Shown here one piece after another: positions 22,186 to 33,522 of a stretch of DNA of 64,000 nucleotides. The stretch comes from Diphasiastrum complanatum (lineage: Eukaryota; Streptophyta; Lycopodiopsida; Lycopodiales; Lycopodiaceae), in NCBI GenBank assembly GCA_029204225.1, contig MU831551.1:126001-190000 (forward strand), read 5' to 3'. The notes under the pieces were generated by a model. That model was not told where the DNA came from. It saw only the letters and a program-made list of their open reading frames with translations, and made no database searches. The translations under genes and the position numbers were made by a program. How positions within the stretch are numbered: position 1 is the first letter of the stretch; each line of letters opens with the position of its first letter.

Positions 22186-23945
22186 GGGATAGATAGGACT
22201 ACAAATGGATCAGTGGGTAGCCCAAGACCCGCGTTCAATGTTCGGCCCAAAAAGGGGCTTCAAGCATACCTAGCAGGTCGGGACCTTGAAGTGGCCTGGA
22301 TAGATCGAAATTTAGGACGGGGGAGGTCCATAGGTTCATGGACCCAACATGGATAGAACGGATCGATTCTGACGTCGTTTGGTTGCCCTTCGTCCCAAAG
22401 TGAATGCTACTAGGGCACACGAAATGGACCTATTTTGTGTCTTTCTGTCAAAAGGCCCAGTTTCTCTGAAATGGCTCCGATTCACAAGCCATCTATTCCT
22501 GGACATGGGCAACATCAAGGAGAACCTGTGAGGAGAGACAAAACCACAAACGTACCAGTGGATAGCCCGATACCTACGTTGGAAGTTCGGCCCAAAAAGA
22601 GGCTTCAGGGACACCTGGTCGGTCGAGATCTGGAAGTGGCTTGCATAGATCAAAATGTGGGATGTGGGGTGTCCACAGGTTTGCGGACCCTACACAAACT
22701 AGGGATCCATTTGTACCCATTTGCGACATCGTTTGGTCAAAATGACCATTCATCGCAGAGGGAACATGACTAGGGCACACGAAATGGACCTATTTTGCGT
22801 CTTTGCATTCAAAGGTCCAATTTCTTCGAACGGGCTCCGATTCAAGAGCCATCTGTTCCTGGACATGGGCAATGTCAAGGGGAACTTGTTGGGATAGATA
22901 GGACTACAAATGGACTAGTGAGTAGTCCAAGATCTGCGTTTGATGTTCGGCCCAGAAAGGGGCTTCAGGCATACCTAGCAGGTCGGGACCTGGAAGTGGC
23001 CTGGATAGATTGGAATGTGGGGTTTGCATACCCAACACGGACCTGACGGATGGATTTGTATCCAATTCCGATGTCATTTGGTCGAAAAGACCCTTCGTCC
23101 TGGAGCGAACCCTACTAGGGCACATGACACGAACCTATTTTGCGTATTTCCGTCAAAAGGTCCAGTTTCTCTGAAAAGGCTCCAATTCACAAGCTGTCTA
23201 TTCCTAGCCATGGGCAACGTTGAGGGGAACCTGTGAGGATAGATAGGATTACAAATGGACTAGTGGATAGCCCGATACCTCCGTTGGAAGTTCAACCTAG
23301 AAAGGGGCTTCAGGGACACCTGGCCGGTCGAGATCTGGAAGTGGCCCCGGAATGCGGGATGGGGGATGTCCACAGGTTCACGGACCCAACATAGACAAGA
23401 CAGATTGATTCGTATCCAGTTCCAACATCATTTGGTCAAGACAACCCTTTGTCCCAAAGCGAACGCTACTAGGGCACACGAAATGGACCTATTTTGCATC
23501 TTTCCGTCCAAAGGTCTAGTATCTCCAAACAGACTCTATTTCATAACCTGTATGTTCCTGGCCTTGGGAAACGTCGAGGGGAACCTGTGGAGACAGATAG
23601 GATTACAAATAGACTAGTGGATAGCCCAATACGTACGTTGAAAGTTCAGCCCATAAAGGGTCTTCAGGGACACTTGGCCGGTTGGGGACCTGGAAGTGGC
23701 TTGCATAGTTCAGAATGTAGGATGGGGGGTGTCCACAAGTTCTCGAAGCCTACGCGGACCAGACAGATTGATTTGTACACAATTTCGACGTCGTTTGGTC
23801 AAAACAGCCCTTTGACCCTGAGCGAACGCTACTAGGGCACAATAAATGGACCTATTTTGCGTCTTTCCGTCCAAAGGTCCTGTTTCTCTGAAAGGGCTCT
23901 GATCCACGAGCCGTCTGTTCCTGGCCGTGGGCAATGTCAATACAA
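22186..23945. repeat. Tandem array of about 355-bp units, about five copies
   Basis: The marker G(G/A)ACCTATTTTG recurs at 22426, 22786, 23131, 23485 and 23848, spaced 360, 345, 354 and 363 bp. Other shared blocks are GACTAGTGGATAGCCC, AGTTCGGCCCA.AAA.GGGCT, TCAGG.A(C/T)ACCT.GC.GGTCG, GACCTGGAAGTGGC, CATCGTTTGGTCAAAA and TCTTTCCGTCAAAAGG. Copies differ by many substitutions. Its open frames on both strands are shadows of the repeat. The array ends where the DUF7869-type gene remnant begins. Confidence 0.93.
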
Positions 23946-24069
23946 ATGGACAAATGGGATCACTAGTCACAATTAACTTACGGACTGTTGGTCTACCGGT
24001 CCCTAGCGTGGACATGCTATCCGAGACCAGTCATGGGCATGACACAAGTAGTAGCCAAAAAGATGCTAC

Positions 24070-25850
24070 AAAAAGAAGAGTAACACGTGAAGCATGGGTC
24101 AACCAAAAAGTGATATTTGGTCCTTGGATCATACAAAAATTGTAGCTGAGGGCTATATCTTGTTGGCATTCCCCTATGAGGCTATGGAATTCAAAGAGCT
24201 TGGAGATGAACATGTCGGTGTCATAATCTCCACAATTCATCCTAACTTGGATAATAATTTAGCATGTGAAGATAGCAGCTTGGAGAACATGAATGTTCAA
24301 CTTTTGAGATGGCCAATCAAACAAGTTACATTTGAAGATGGTAGTGAACTTTTAGATACATCAGCCTTTGATGGTATAGAATGCGAAAATCAAGACGATA
24401 TGCATGGTGAGAGAGGTGTCCATGAGATATTGAAAATTATGCAAGAAGATGTTGAGGGGCCAAAAAACTCTACAATATGTAAGAAAAAGAGAAAATATAG
24501 AATGGTCAATCGACAACTATCACAAACAACAACATGTTGACACAGTCCAAAATTCATAATCTTTTGTCCACGGAGAAAATCCATGAAGTTGCTACTAAAG
24601 ATTGTTGTGATAAGTGTTGCTGCCAACATGTCAAGAGAAAACAAATAGAGGAAGCTCGACGACAATATTGGAGTCAAACGTCATCAGATCGCATTACTTA
24701 TGTCTGTGACATGTTGCTTACTTCACAAAAAAAGAAGGAAAGAAAAGAGCATTTTATATTACATTCGAGGGAGATTTGATCTATGCAAGGGCATGGTATA
24801 TTATTCATGGAATACTAAAGGCTACATATCACAGGTACAAAGCTGCATATGAACAAGGATCCAGAAAAGCATGCCATGGAAACACGCAAATTATTCGACG
24901 AGCTTGGGAGCATGTGGAGATGGCAAAGGCAATAATGCAACAATACGTTAATAACAATGCTGAGCAAATGCCACATAAGAGTAAGACTACTTTTGATGGA
25001 GAAAGAGAGACACAGCAAGTGCTATCAAGTGTTTATAAACAACAAGACATATTGAGGGAAATAAACATGACACTTACAAGTCTGGGATTAAAAAACATAT
25101 CACATTCTCCATTTAGTAGACTTTGGAAAATTGTATTCAAACAACTGTCTCTTTCCAAATCTAGCCCATTTTTCAAAATCTGACGTATGCACATCCTTGA
25201 AAATGAAGCTAGAATCAACAAAGTTGTTGGAGAGCGAGCAAAAATATTCATGGAGAAAAGAAAACATATGCTTGCCCAAATGAGTTGTCGCAACTTGTAC
25301 TATTCTTGGGTTGTGATCCTAATAAGAACTTGTGCATTATCCATGACAACATGGACTAGATGAAGACATGCATACCACGACTAGAGCCACATCCAAAAAT
25401 TTGAAGTCATGTCATGCAACTCCCCATATCTTTAACAGGAATGCTGACGCACGGACATGGAAGAGGTGCATATGGTCATTTTGCAATGGAATATTGGTCT
25501 TCTGATCCAAATTTTACAATTGGATCACTAGCACGATGTTTGAGACATTTAGAGCTTCCAAATGAGGATAGAAAAGGTGATTTCAATTTTAGTAGTGTGC
25601 CACAACAATCCATTTTTGGAGGATTGTTGGTGAGACATGCATTTGATTTTCATCAACAAATACGAAACAGAGGAGAAAATTCATCAACAAAAACCACAGA
25701 TACACTCATGAACATAAGCCATTCTTCGAGTCAAAATGGTCACTTTAAAGCTTTGCCAAGAACTCTCTACCTACAGCTTCATAATTGTGTAGCTTTTTAT
25801 AAAAGCTATTTGTCTTTCAAAAGCATGAGTAAGCAGAAAAGTGAAGGAAT
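24070..25850 (+). pseudogene. Decayed DUF7869-type gene
   Basis: Three consecutive plus-strand open blocks form one broken gene. Block 1 (24094-24540) is acidic and contains WPIKQVTFEDG and a basic tail KKKRKYR. Block 2 (24534-25183) has CCDKCCCQH, ARRQYWSQTSSDRITYVCDM, then after a frame change FEGDLIYARAWYIIHGI, CHGNTQIIRRAW, EQMPHKSKTTFDGE and FSRLWKIVFKQL. Block 3 (about 25190-25850) has DVCTSLKMKLE, MKTCIPRLEPHPKNLKS, LTGMLTHGHGRGAYGHFAME, SSDPNFTIGSLARCLRHLEL and LPRTLYLQLHNC. The order (Cys pair, R..Y, MP, a DxMDxxKT..P-like site, then VTG...HG, DPN.T and LYLQLDNC-like blocks) is the pattern I know from DUF7869 proteins, which are numerous in plants and some animals and are suspected to be transposon-derived. 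At least three breaks make it non-functional. The function of the family is not established. Confidence 0.68.
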
Positions 25851-25999
25851 TGAGAAAGCTCATATATATGTTTAATTAATTTATTGTTTCTATTTCAAAG
25901 ACTCGAGTATATAAGAGGAGAATACAATGGAACTTTTTACATAAGCTATTTGTCTCTTAAAACCACGAGTAAGAAGAAAGGTGAAGGAATTGAGAAAGC
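25784..25999. repeat. Direct duplication of about 70-80 bp
   Basis: AAGCTATTTGTCTTTCAAAA..GAGTAAGCAGAAAAGTGAAG and GAATTGAGAAAGC at 25801-25859 recur at 25942-25999 with a few changes. The duplication lies at the end of the DUF7869-type remnant and truncates its last block. Confidence 0.85.
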
Positions 26000-26122
26000 G
26001 TGTCTTGTAACCTGCATAAATCGAAGGCTCTCAGCTGTAGATGGACGGTTGAAAAGATTTATGTTTTTCTTCTTGCTAGAGAGAGAACCTATGATGAGGA
26101 TTCAAAAAGAGAGTGAAAATTA

Positions 26123-27839
26123 GAAAAAAAAATCCATCCCCTAGTACTTCAACACTTTCTATAGTGAGTTTCTCAATATATTAGAAAATATACACAATTC
26201 CTCTTTGTTGATGGTCATGATAGTAGAACATGTTTTGCTATTATCTCAAAAGCAAATGCTATCAAATAAAATTAGATCTCAAATTTTTTGTAGAAATTTA
26301 TTTGAGAATTTCAATACAAATCATTAAATTTGTTGATAGCATCTCTTGAGGGAACACAACCAGTAAAGTAAGCAATATACAATGCCTCACTAAATATTGT
26401 AGGTTTTCTTTGTAGTGTTAGTCATGAAATTACGAATATTTTTATTCTTCTCAATAGTCTCATCTACCTCTTGGATGTTGCTAGGTCATGAAATTATGAA
26501 TATTTTTATTCATCCTCAATAGTCTACCTCTTGGATGTTGCTAGGTCATCCCATTACCAAGTATAATTGTTTTGCTCCTATCCGTAAGTCACAACATTGG
26601 CCTACTACTACTCAAGAATGGGATCCCTATGAATTTTCAATTGGATTTAGTCACCACCCTCAAATTTTGTTCAATAGTTGTTGGCCTTTTATGAAAGAAT
26701 GCTCACTATCACCACCTCCAAAGCAACTTGAGCAATGCTCGTTTTATCACCACCCCAATACAACTTCAGCTAAAATATCTATACCCGTCCCTATTGTTTG
26801 CACTACGACCCAAAATTATCTTGAATGATGGCAAGTTTGCAATGCTTAACCATACTTTGAGGTAATATCTTAAGCATTGAGTTTATTCATAGTTATGATT
26901 CGGAGTTATTTTTACCATTTGTTGAAGCTAGTTTAGTAATCTCGTAAAGCAATAATTGTCCAACTAATTTTGCTCTCACACAATATATGTTGGCCTCTAA
27001 CATGTCCTTTGGATGCCATAGCTTTTGCTATGCATATACAAATTTAAATAAATTTGAGTGTCAGAATTAACCATGCAAGGCTTCATGTGCTTCCATATTT
27101 CTTATGTGTTTCGCCTGTAGCATCTATTTGCCAACTTAAGGCCATATGGGCTGAACTTAAGGAATTATGGAATTCAACCTGCCTTCCTGTTCACAACTCC
27201 TTAAATACTGACAATGACACAGGATTTCAAGCCTGGTATATTCTTAAAAATTTCCTAGAATATCTGACTCTTGATCCAAGGTTTTCACTGTTGGTTCATG
27301 ATCCAACCAAATATCTGGCATTTTCCCGCTTCCAATTTTGAAATCACATACAGGGTTTTTTTCCCACACCTGATTCTCCCAAATTGCGCTTGGGAGTCAA
27401 CCCAGTCTGAGAATTTTTCTACTCTCAATTTTCAATTGGCAATTTAAAACAGTACTTTTTGCTGAACTCTTGAAATTGCACAAAGAAAAATCTCTTTCTA
27501 AAATTTGCTAAGCTCTCTAATCAAGTATTTTTATGTAAGACATGCATGGAGCCACATTTTTTCCAAAAGATCAAAAGCCAATTGTGTGGTTCTGACTTGT
27601 GGGATTGTAACTGAACGTGCCATTAAAACATCGGATTTTCAATATTTTCCAAGAACCCGCTTAATGGTTTAGCACAGCTGCTACTTATTTATGTGAGGCA
27701 GACAAAGCTTATAAAATGCAGTCAAATTGTTAAAGCATCAACTCAATCAACATACAGGAGGGTATCATCACATTTGGAACTTGAGTAATTTGTTTTAAAT
27801 ATGAATTAATTAGTTGTAAGAGACACACCAACACAATTG
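26123..27839. other. Unassigned spacer with one local duplication
   Basis: A 67-bp direct repeat lies at 26415-26481 and 26483-26549 (GTCATGAAATTA.GAATATTT, CTCAATAGTCT, CTACCTCTTGGATGTTGCTA). Open frames at 26535-26828 and 27054-27341 have ordinary composition but no domain that I know. Nothing else is assignable. Confidence 0.55.
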
Positions 27840-27919
27840 TACTATAACCACTCATATAGTTAATGCACGTACATAGTAGGCAGACTGTCAACATGAAGTC
27901 GTTGGGTTAGATTTTTCCA

Positions 27920-28019
27920 ACCGATCCAAACCGGACGCATTCAAAAAATTCAGAACCGATCTGAACCAAACACGTTCGGAAAATTCAGAATCAATCCAAA
28001 TCAAACACATTCGAAAAAT
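27920..28019. repeat. Three 35-bp tandem units within a C4-type LTR
   Basis: Three consecutive units of the form AACCGATCC.AACC..ACGCATTC.(A/G)AAAATTCAG. A related ACCCGAACCGAACATATTCG stretch recurs at about 28855. These are absent from the C4 LTRs at 8 and 13 kb, so they are an expansion particular to this copy. Confidence 0.75.
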
Positions 28020-28499
28020 CTCTTTTTGATGGGGTTAACATCGGATTGAAAAATTTGAACATTATAGATTTTTTTTTATCTTCTGTACATCTTTCATGAT
28101 GCTCATTAATAAATGGATTTGAGCATTGAAATCCAACACTCCCCCTTAATGTGGATCCTAGAAGGTCTTGATCTTTAAATTCAATATGTTGTTGAATCTA
28201 AGATGATGCTCCTTAGAGAGGGCCTTTGTAAAGTAATCTACTGCCATAATTTATGTCTTGTAGTAGACTAGTGAAATCTCCTTGCTTTGCACTTTCTCCC
28301 TTAAATAATGATACATGATTTCGACAACAATTGTAGTGGGACAAAATGCACTCTAATTAATATCAACAATGAGTACAATGGCATGAAGTTAAAACTTTAG
28401 CTGGTTGAGCATGATAGCGTTGGCTATAGAGTGATAACTCTGATCGTTGTGTGTGATAACACATGCAACAGAACAATCTGAATGAATTGATAGAAACTA

Positions 28500-28597
28500 T
28501 TATCAGAAGTTTTAGATATCAAATGATTATCAAAATCTCTGAAGTATATCAGAAGTTTTAGATATCAAATGATTATCAGAATCTCTGAAGTATATCA
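28500..28597. repeat. Two 49-bp tandem units within a C4-type LTR
   Basis: TATCAGAAGTTTTAGATATC followed by AAATGATTATCA.AATCTCTG occurs twice in direct succession (28501 and 28550). Both units are nearly identical, so this is a recent local duplication. Confidence 0.85.
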
Positions 28598-29051
28598 GAA
28601 ACATATCAGAAGAAGTTTTCTGATGAAGATTCTAGGATTAGATAAAATAAAAATATCTACAACTGATATATTACAACCGCCTCAGACTGTACAATGTAGG
28701 CAAAATTTCCAACGCGAAGTCGTTGGGTTGGATTTCTGACCGTCAATAGTATTCGAAAATTATGTAGGTTCGAATTTTATACAAAGGATCGAAAAATATG
28801 TACTAGTTCAAAAAATATGTTGTGGGTCAAATTTTCCAGGGTTGGACAGATTAGACCCGAACCGAACATATTCGAAGGTGCTCGGATAATTTAGTGAAGG
28901 TTTGGAAAAATTCGGAACCGATCCGACCCGACCCATGTCAGAATTTTCCTACTAATAAGGAAAAACTTGAGCCTTTTGTTTTCTTGGTTTTGTAAAGTTT
29001 TCAGAATGCTCATTAACAAATGGACATGAGGCTGAGCATCGAATTCCAACA

Positions 29052-29243
29052 AGTTCATTTTCAATGATGGAAGAATTTTGTGGATTTGGAGGTGAACCAC
29101 AAAGCTATGAAGAAGCCATTGATAGTCCATATAAGGACAAAGGGATACAAGCCATGGAAGCAGAAATACACTCCATGGAAATGAACAATGTCTGGATACT
29201 TTAACCGATACTAGATGGCAGAAAGACTGTGAATGCAAATGGT
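29052..29243 (+). pseudogene. Copia RT fragment
   Basis: Plus-strand translation gives EEFCGFGGEPQSYEEAIDSP, GIQAMEAEIHSMEMNNVWIL and DGRKTVNANGV. This is the beginning of a copia reverse transcriptase domain. It is bounded on the left by the deleted C4 relative and on the right (29244) by a short piece matching the outer end of a C4 LTR (CGAAAATCAGTGGG..GGATCGGAAACGC). It has one stop and belongs to no neighbouring frame. Confidence 0.75.
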
Positions 29244-29442
29244 GTCGAAAATCAGTGGGTTGTGCAGAAGTTGGGAGCGAGCTAGATGAATGGATCGGAA
29301 ACGCAGTTAGATCTACTATTACAGAATTAAAAGGCCAAAAGACCTATCCTCTAGCAATATAAATACATGTGCACTATTCATTGTAAAACACTCTAACTCA
29401 AACTAAAGAGACTCTCAGGCTCAGTCAATCAAAGACACAACA

Positions 29443-31925
29443 GTGGAACCAATAGAGGAGAAGCCAATAGCTACTCTTGGCAAAGAACTTCGAGAATGGA
29501 GTTTAAGAAATGACAAAGCTATAGCAATAATTGCGTCTTCAGTGCATGACAATATAATGCTAGATCTTACATCAATTTTGAACGCAAAATATTTATGGGA
29601 AGAATTGCAAACCAAGAATGAAACTCGATCTCGTAATCATATCATGTTTTTGGAAGACCAATTAACTTACCTACAGTGGGACAACAAAGACCTGAACACA
29701 TTTGTACGAAAGATAAGAAACTTGGTTATCTTCTTGCAAAATTCTGGCGCGAAAAATGCAATTCCAAAGGAAAAATAGCTTAGTTATTTTCTTCGAGCCC
29801 TACCCAGGTCATTCCACACAACTCGAACCTTATTGGTGAAAGATGCGACAATGACACTTCAGAAGGCAATAGACGGAATCAAAGAGGAAGTAGAAGCTCG
29901 TGAACGTTATGACGACAATGGTGATTCCAAAAATGCTCTATTTACTTAGAAGAATAAATCTTCTAAGAAGCTAAGTTTAAGAGGGGGTCATCTAAAAAGA
30001 ATGATTCTAAGACAAATGATCAACAATCTGGAAAACAATAGAAAAATTCTGGTGATAAGTAGATCTGCAACAGATGCAAAAGATCATATCACACAGAAGA
30101 TAAGTGTTGGTTAAACCCAAAGATTGAATGCATTCATTGTCATAAATGGGGTCATGTAGCAGTAGACTGTTATAAGAATCCCATAAACAAAATGGAGCAG
30201 AATCGAAGCAAACCTTCAGATTCAAACTATGTCGAAGACAAAGCAGAATGCTCCAGAGCAATAGAAGATAGGATAACAAGAAACTCAGCAGCTTATGTTA
30301 GTGCTGATATATGTTGTTCAACAAATTCTAAAATTCGAGAAGTAGTACTTGATTCAGGAGCCACCTCACATTTTGTTTCCTCGAAACAAATATTATCTGA
30401 GTACAAGAAGACGAATTATTTGAGATTCATTATACTTAGAGATGGTTCTAAGCATATAGTTGATGGAACTAGTGTACTATGGCTGGACACGAATCAGGGT
30501 GACAAGAAAGTGGAAGATGTTCTCTATGTCCCTACTCTTGACAAAGATCTTCTATCTGTAGCAAAGATAGTCGACACATGCATGTCAGTAACCTTCACAA
30601 AGAACTCTTGTAAATTGTTCGAGGAAGATTCTGATAACTTAGTTGCTAAAGGCAACAAAGAAGGAAATTTGTATCACTTGAACATTCAAACTCGAATATA
30701 ACAAGCCAATCAGACTCAAGAATTGATAGATATTATGTGGCACAAGAGGCTACGTCACATAAACATGGAAGCCTTGTACCAAGCCAACAAAAGTCAGAGA
30801 ATTGAAGGAGTCGAAATCAAAAGTAGAGATATTCAAACGACCTGCGAATCCTGTCTTTAAGGCAAGATGACTAGAACACATTTTAGTAAGGATGTTTATA
30901 AAGCAACTAAGGTATTGAAAATTGTGCATTCAAATATTTGTGGACCATTCGGAGTATTGTCGTTGGGTGATGCAAAGTACTTCATTATGTTTATTGATGA
31001 CTTCAACAAGTTCGCTGTGATATACTTTATACTCACAATATCTGAAGCTTTTGAGAAATTCGTTGAGTATACGAATTGAGCTGAGAAGCAGACAAACAAT
31101 AAGTTGAAGCAGATTCACACAGATCGTGGAGGTGAGTACATTTACAGCGAATTCAAGGCTTATTGTACTGATTGAGGTATTATGCATACGAAGACTGCAT
31201 CATACACACCTCAGCATAATGTAATAGCTGAACGAAAGAATCATGCACTTATGAAAGCTGCTAGGTGTATGATGGCTCATGTGAAAGCACCAAAACAATT
31301 GTGGACAGAAGCAGCGACTACATTGAATTATCTTCAGAATCATATTCTAAAATCTCGAATACCAAATAAAACTCCTCATGAGATATGGTGGAAGTCGAAG
31401 CCAAATCTTGCACATGTTTGGACATTCGGATGCGCAGTGTATATGCACATACCAGACAAGCTGAGAAAGAAACTCAATGAAAAGACAGAACAAGGTTTTG
31501 TGGTAGGATTCAAGTTACGTTCATCATATTATCGTGTCTATGTACCTGAAACTGGCAGAATAAAAGTTGCTCGAGATGTTAAATTTGATGAGTCGAAATA
31601 CATAGCTCACAGTGATTAGTCGGCTGTGAAATTCAAGAAAACTATTATGAGCTACCAATGATTATAGAAGTAAAACAAACAGAAGATGAAAGAGAATTTC
31701 TAGATTTAGAGGGAGTTCAAGATCGAGTACCTGATAGACTCAAATCACCAGCTCGCATTCCAGCAAACAAGGTCGAATCAGAATCGAACTCAAAACCTGT
31801 AGAATCGAACTTGAAACCACTTGTGAGAAGATTTGACAGTACAACTCACTTTTGACAAATCAGACTTGGACACTGATCGACTTCCCCACTCACAAGAGAG
31901 TTATTGACAACAAGTGGATCGTCAA
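29443..31925 (+). pseudogene. Ty1/copia polyprotein C3, gag to RT start, broken
   Basis: Gag (29443-29945) shows WSLRNDKAIAIIASSVHDNI and FLEDQLTYLQWDNKDLNTFV. A double knuckle follows at about 30064-30180 (CNRCKRSYHTEDKC and CIHCHKWGHVAVDC). The protease at 30346 reads LDSGATSHF with an intact active-site Asp. The integrase HHCC finger lies near 30740-30855 and the core follows. There the first catalytic Asp is Asn (VHSNICGPF, codon at 30933), while TDRGGEY and PQHNVIAERKN keep the other two acidic residues. GFVVGFKLRSSYYRVYVPET completes integrase. RT begins with NQTWTLIDFPTHKRVIDNKW and is cut at 31925, where another copia family's gag begins. Five or more stops occur. No LTRs were found; a TATA-like TATAAATA at 29358 may belong to a lost 5' LTR. 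Confidence 0.88.
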
Positions 31926-32873
31926 AATGTCTGCTGATGATTCTCTTCATATACACCTTAACCAGATTAAGAATCTCTTGCAAAAAATGGTCGTTGTCAG
32001 ATCAGTCATAGACGATCAAGATGCAATTATGACATTGCTTTCAAGCTTGCTTTCTACATATATGAAAACTGGGTGATGATCATATCGACACACACAGGTT
32101 TAACTCTTACTAGAGTTATCACTATGTTGTTGCAGAAGATAATCGAAGAAGTCGAGACAGTACGACTACTTCCTCCTCTTTGGTTCTATATGTCAACAAT
32201 AGCTCTAAGCGACAGAAGTAGAAAAGCTCCAAGGAGACTACAACGAATCAGAAATAGACTCAAAGTCAAGCACAATCATCATATCCATAATCAAAGAAGA
32301 AGATATTTTGTAGATATTGCAAGCGTAATAATTATGAGATTAAGGATTGTCGAATTCTCCAAGAGAAGAATGTAGCCAAGCCACTTGATCAATAAGCAAA
32401 CATAGTTTCATCATCTCCCAGGTTGAAGTGGATGAGCATTCATGGCCAAAGATCAAAGCGCACTTTTGGATGATTCATGGTTTTTTATTATGGAACAACT
32501 CAACACATGTCCAATCAATGTGAGATCTTCAATTCCTACATGCCTTACAGCATGAAGAAATGTGTTGATCTTGGTGACAATAGTACTCACACTATTGAAG
32601 GTGAAGGTACTATAAGATTGCGATTCCAGCATGATCAATTCAAATTACTATTAAAAGTCTTATATGTTTCTAAACTCTCTACAAATCTGTTATCAGTAAG
32701 TAGAATTACAGATTTAGGTCATAAGGTAAAATTCGAATTTGATCAATGCAAAATTATTGATAGGAGTGATAAGATCCTTGCACTCAAGAAGAGGCAGAGT
32801 TACTTATAGAGATTGTCACATTGTTATTCTGAGTCCAGTCAAGCCTTGAAAACCTCTGTTCTATTCACTAAAG
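31926..32873 (+). pseudogene. C2 copia gag-protease fragment (copy 1)
   Basis: Gag part: SLHIHLNQIKNLLQKMVVVR and DDQDAIMTLLSSLLSTYMKT. A degraded nucleocapsid follows, then the protease/pre-integrase part from 32477: FYYGTTQHMSNQCEIFNSYM, CVDLGDNSTHTIEGEGTIRL, LYVSKLSTNLLSVSRITDLG. In the copia protease the D-S/T-G-A active site should stand where this copy reads Y-Y-G-T, so the catalytic Asp is gone. The fragment is cut by the C1 LTR at 32874. Several stops occur in the gag half. Confidence 0.85.
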
Positions 32874-33522
32874 TGTGAAGGATTTCAGATCACTGTGATC
32901 CAATCCACTTAAATGATCTTTGGTTAGAAAGTGAAATACATCACCAATCTCACCAACGTAAAAAATCAACATCTACACACAAAATGAGATGCAAACACAA
33001 ATAGAACTCAATGAAACTTGAATGAAATGATAAAGTATTGTTGTTGTATCTGTGCAAAACTAGCGAGCTGCTGTATTTCACACATGTGAAACCAAGAATA
33101 GCAATAACTGACCATTCTCCACATAGAATTTTAAGCAATCACCAAGATAGTGCACCAATGAATAGTAGAACCCAAGAGAGCCATGTATAAGCATGAAATG
33201 AGATAGAGAAGAGAGAAGATAGCTCTCTCCACGAGTTACATTCTTTTATAGTAGGTCCAAACCCTATTTGGCCACTTGGATTTCCCTCCAAAATGTAAAC
33301 CCTACTTTTTTGGGTCTAGATTCAATATACCCAATTATTCAAATTTGAATCTACTCAAACTCGCATTCTAACTTTCCCACACTTTCAAAAGGTGTTTATT
33401 CAAATGACATTTAGACTAATGAACTTTCAAAAGTCAATCTCTAAGTCTAAAATAAGTTTTGGCCTCAATATGCCAAATATGGGAATATGGCAAATATGAT
33501 GAAATTAGTTGAATCTTTCACA
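32874..33522 (-). repeat. C1 3' LTR (left P1 arm)
   Basis: 649 bp, bounded on the minus strand by TGTGAAAG and CCTTCACA. It matches 58871-59510 throughout and, less well, 2769-3322. The TATA-like site CTATAAAAGAATGTAAC lies near 33245 (minus). A near-palindrome TTTCACACATGTGAAA is at 33076-33091. The polypurine tract GAAGAGGGAG (minus) lies at 33523-33532. Confidence 0.93.

Larger units (their letters stand above)
27840..29051 (-). mobile_element. Internally deleted C4-family copia
   Basis: On the minus strand the order is a 5' LTR (29051-28325), directly the last part of RNase H (about 28320-28141), a polypurine tract (TAAGGGGGAG), then a truncated 3' LTR (28140-27840). The LTR starts are TGTTGGAATTCGATGCTC and TGTTGGATTTCAATGCTC. 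The RNase H remnant reads YHYLREKVQSKEISLVYYKT and DYFTKALSKEHHLRFNNILN, matching C4. Everything from primer site to RT is missing. The copy diverges from C4 and contains its own small tandem repeats. Confidence 0.8.

Noticed and set aside
22235-24015. Several 60-113 aa frames in both directions
   Set aside because: Shadows of the 355-bp tandem array; similar peptides recur at the repeat period.
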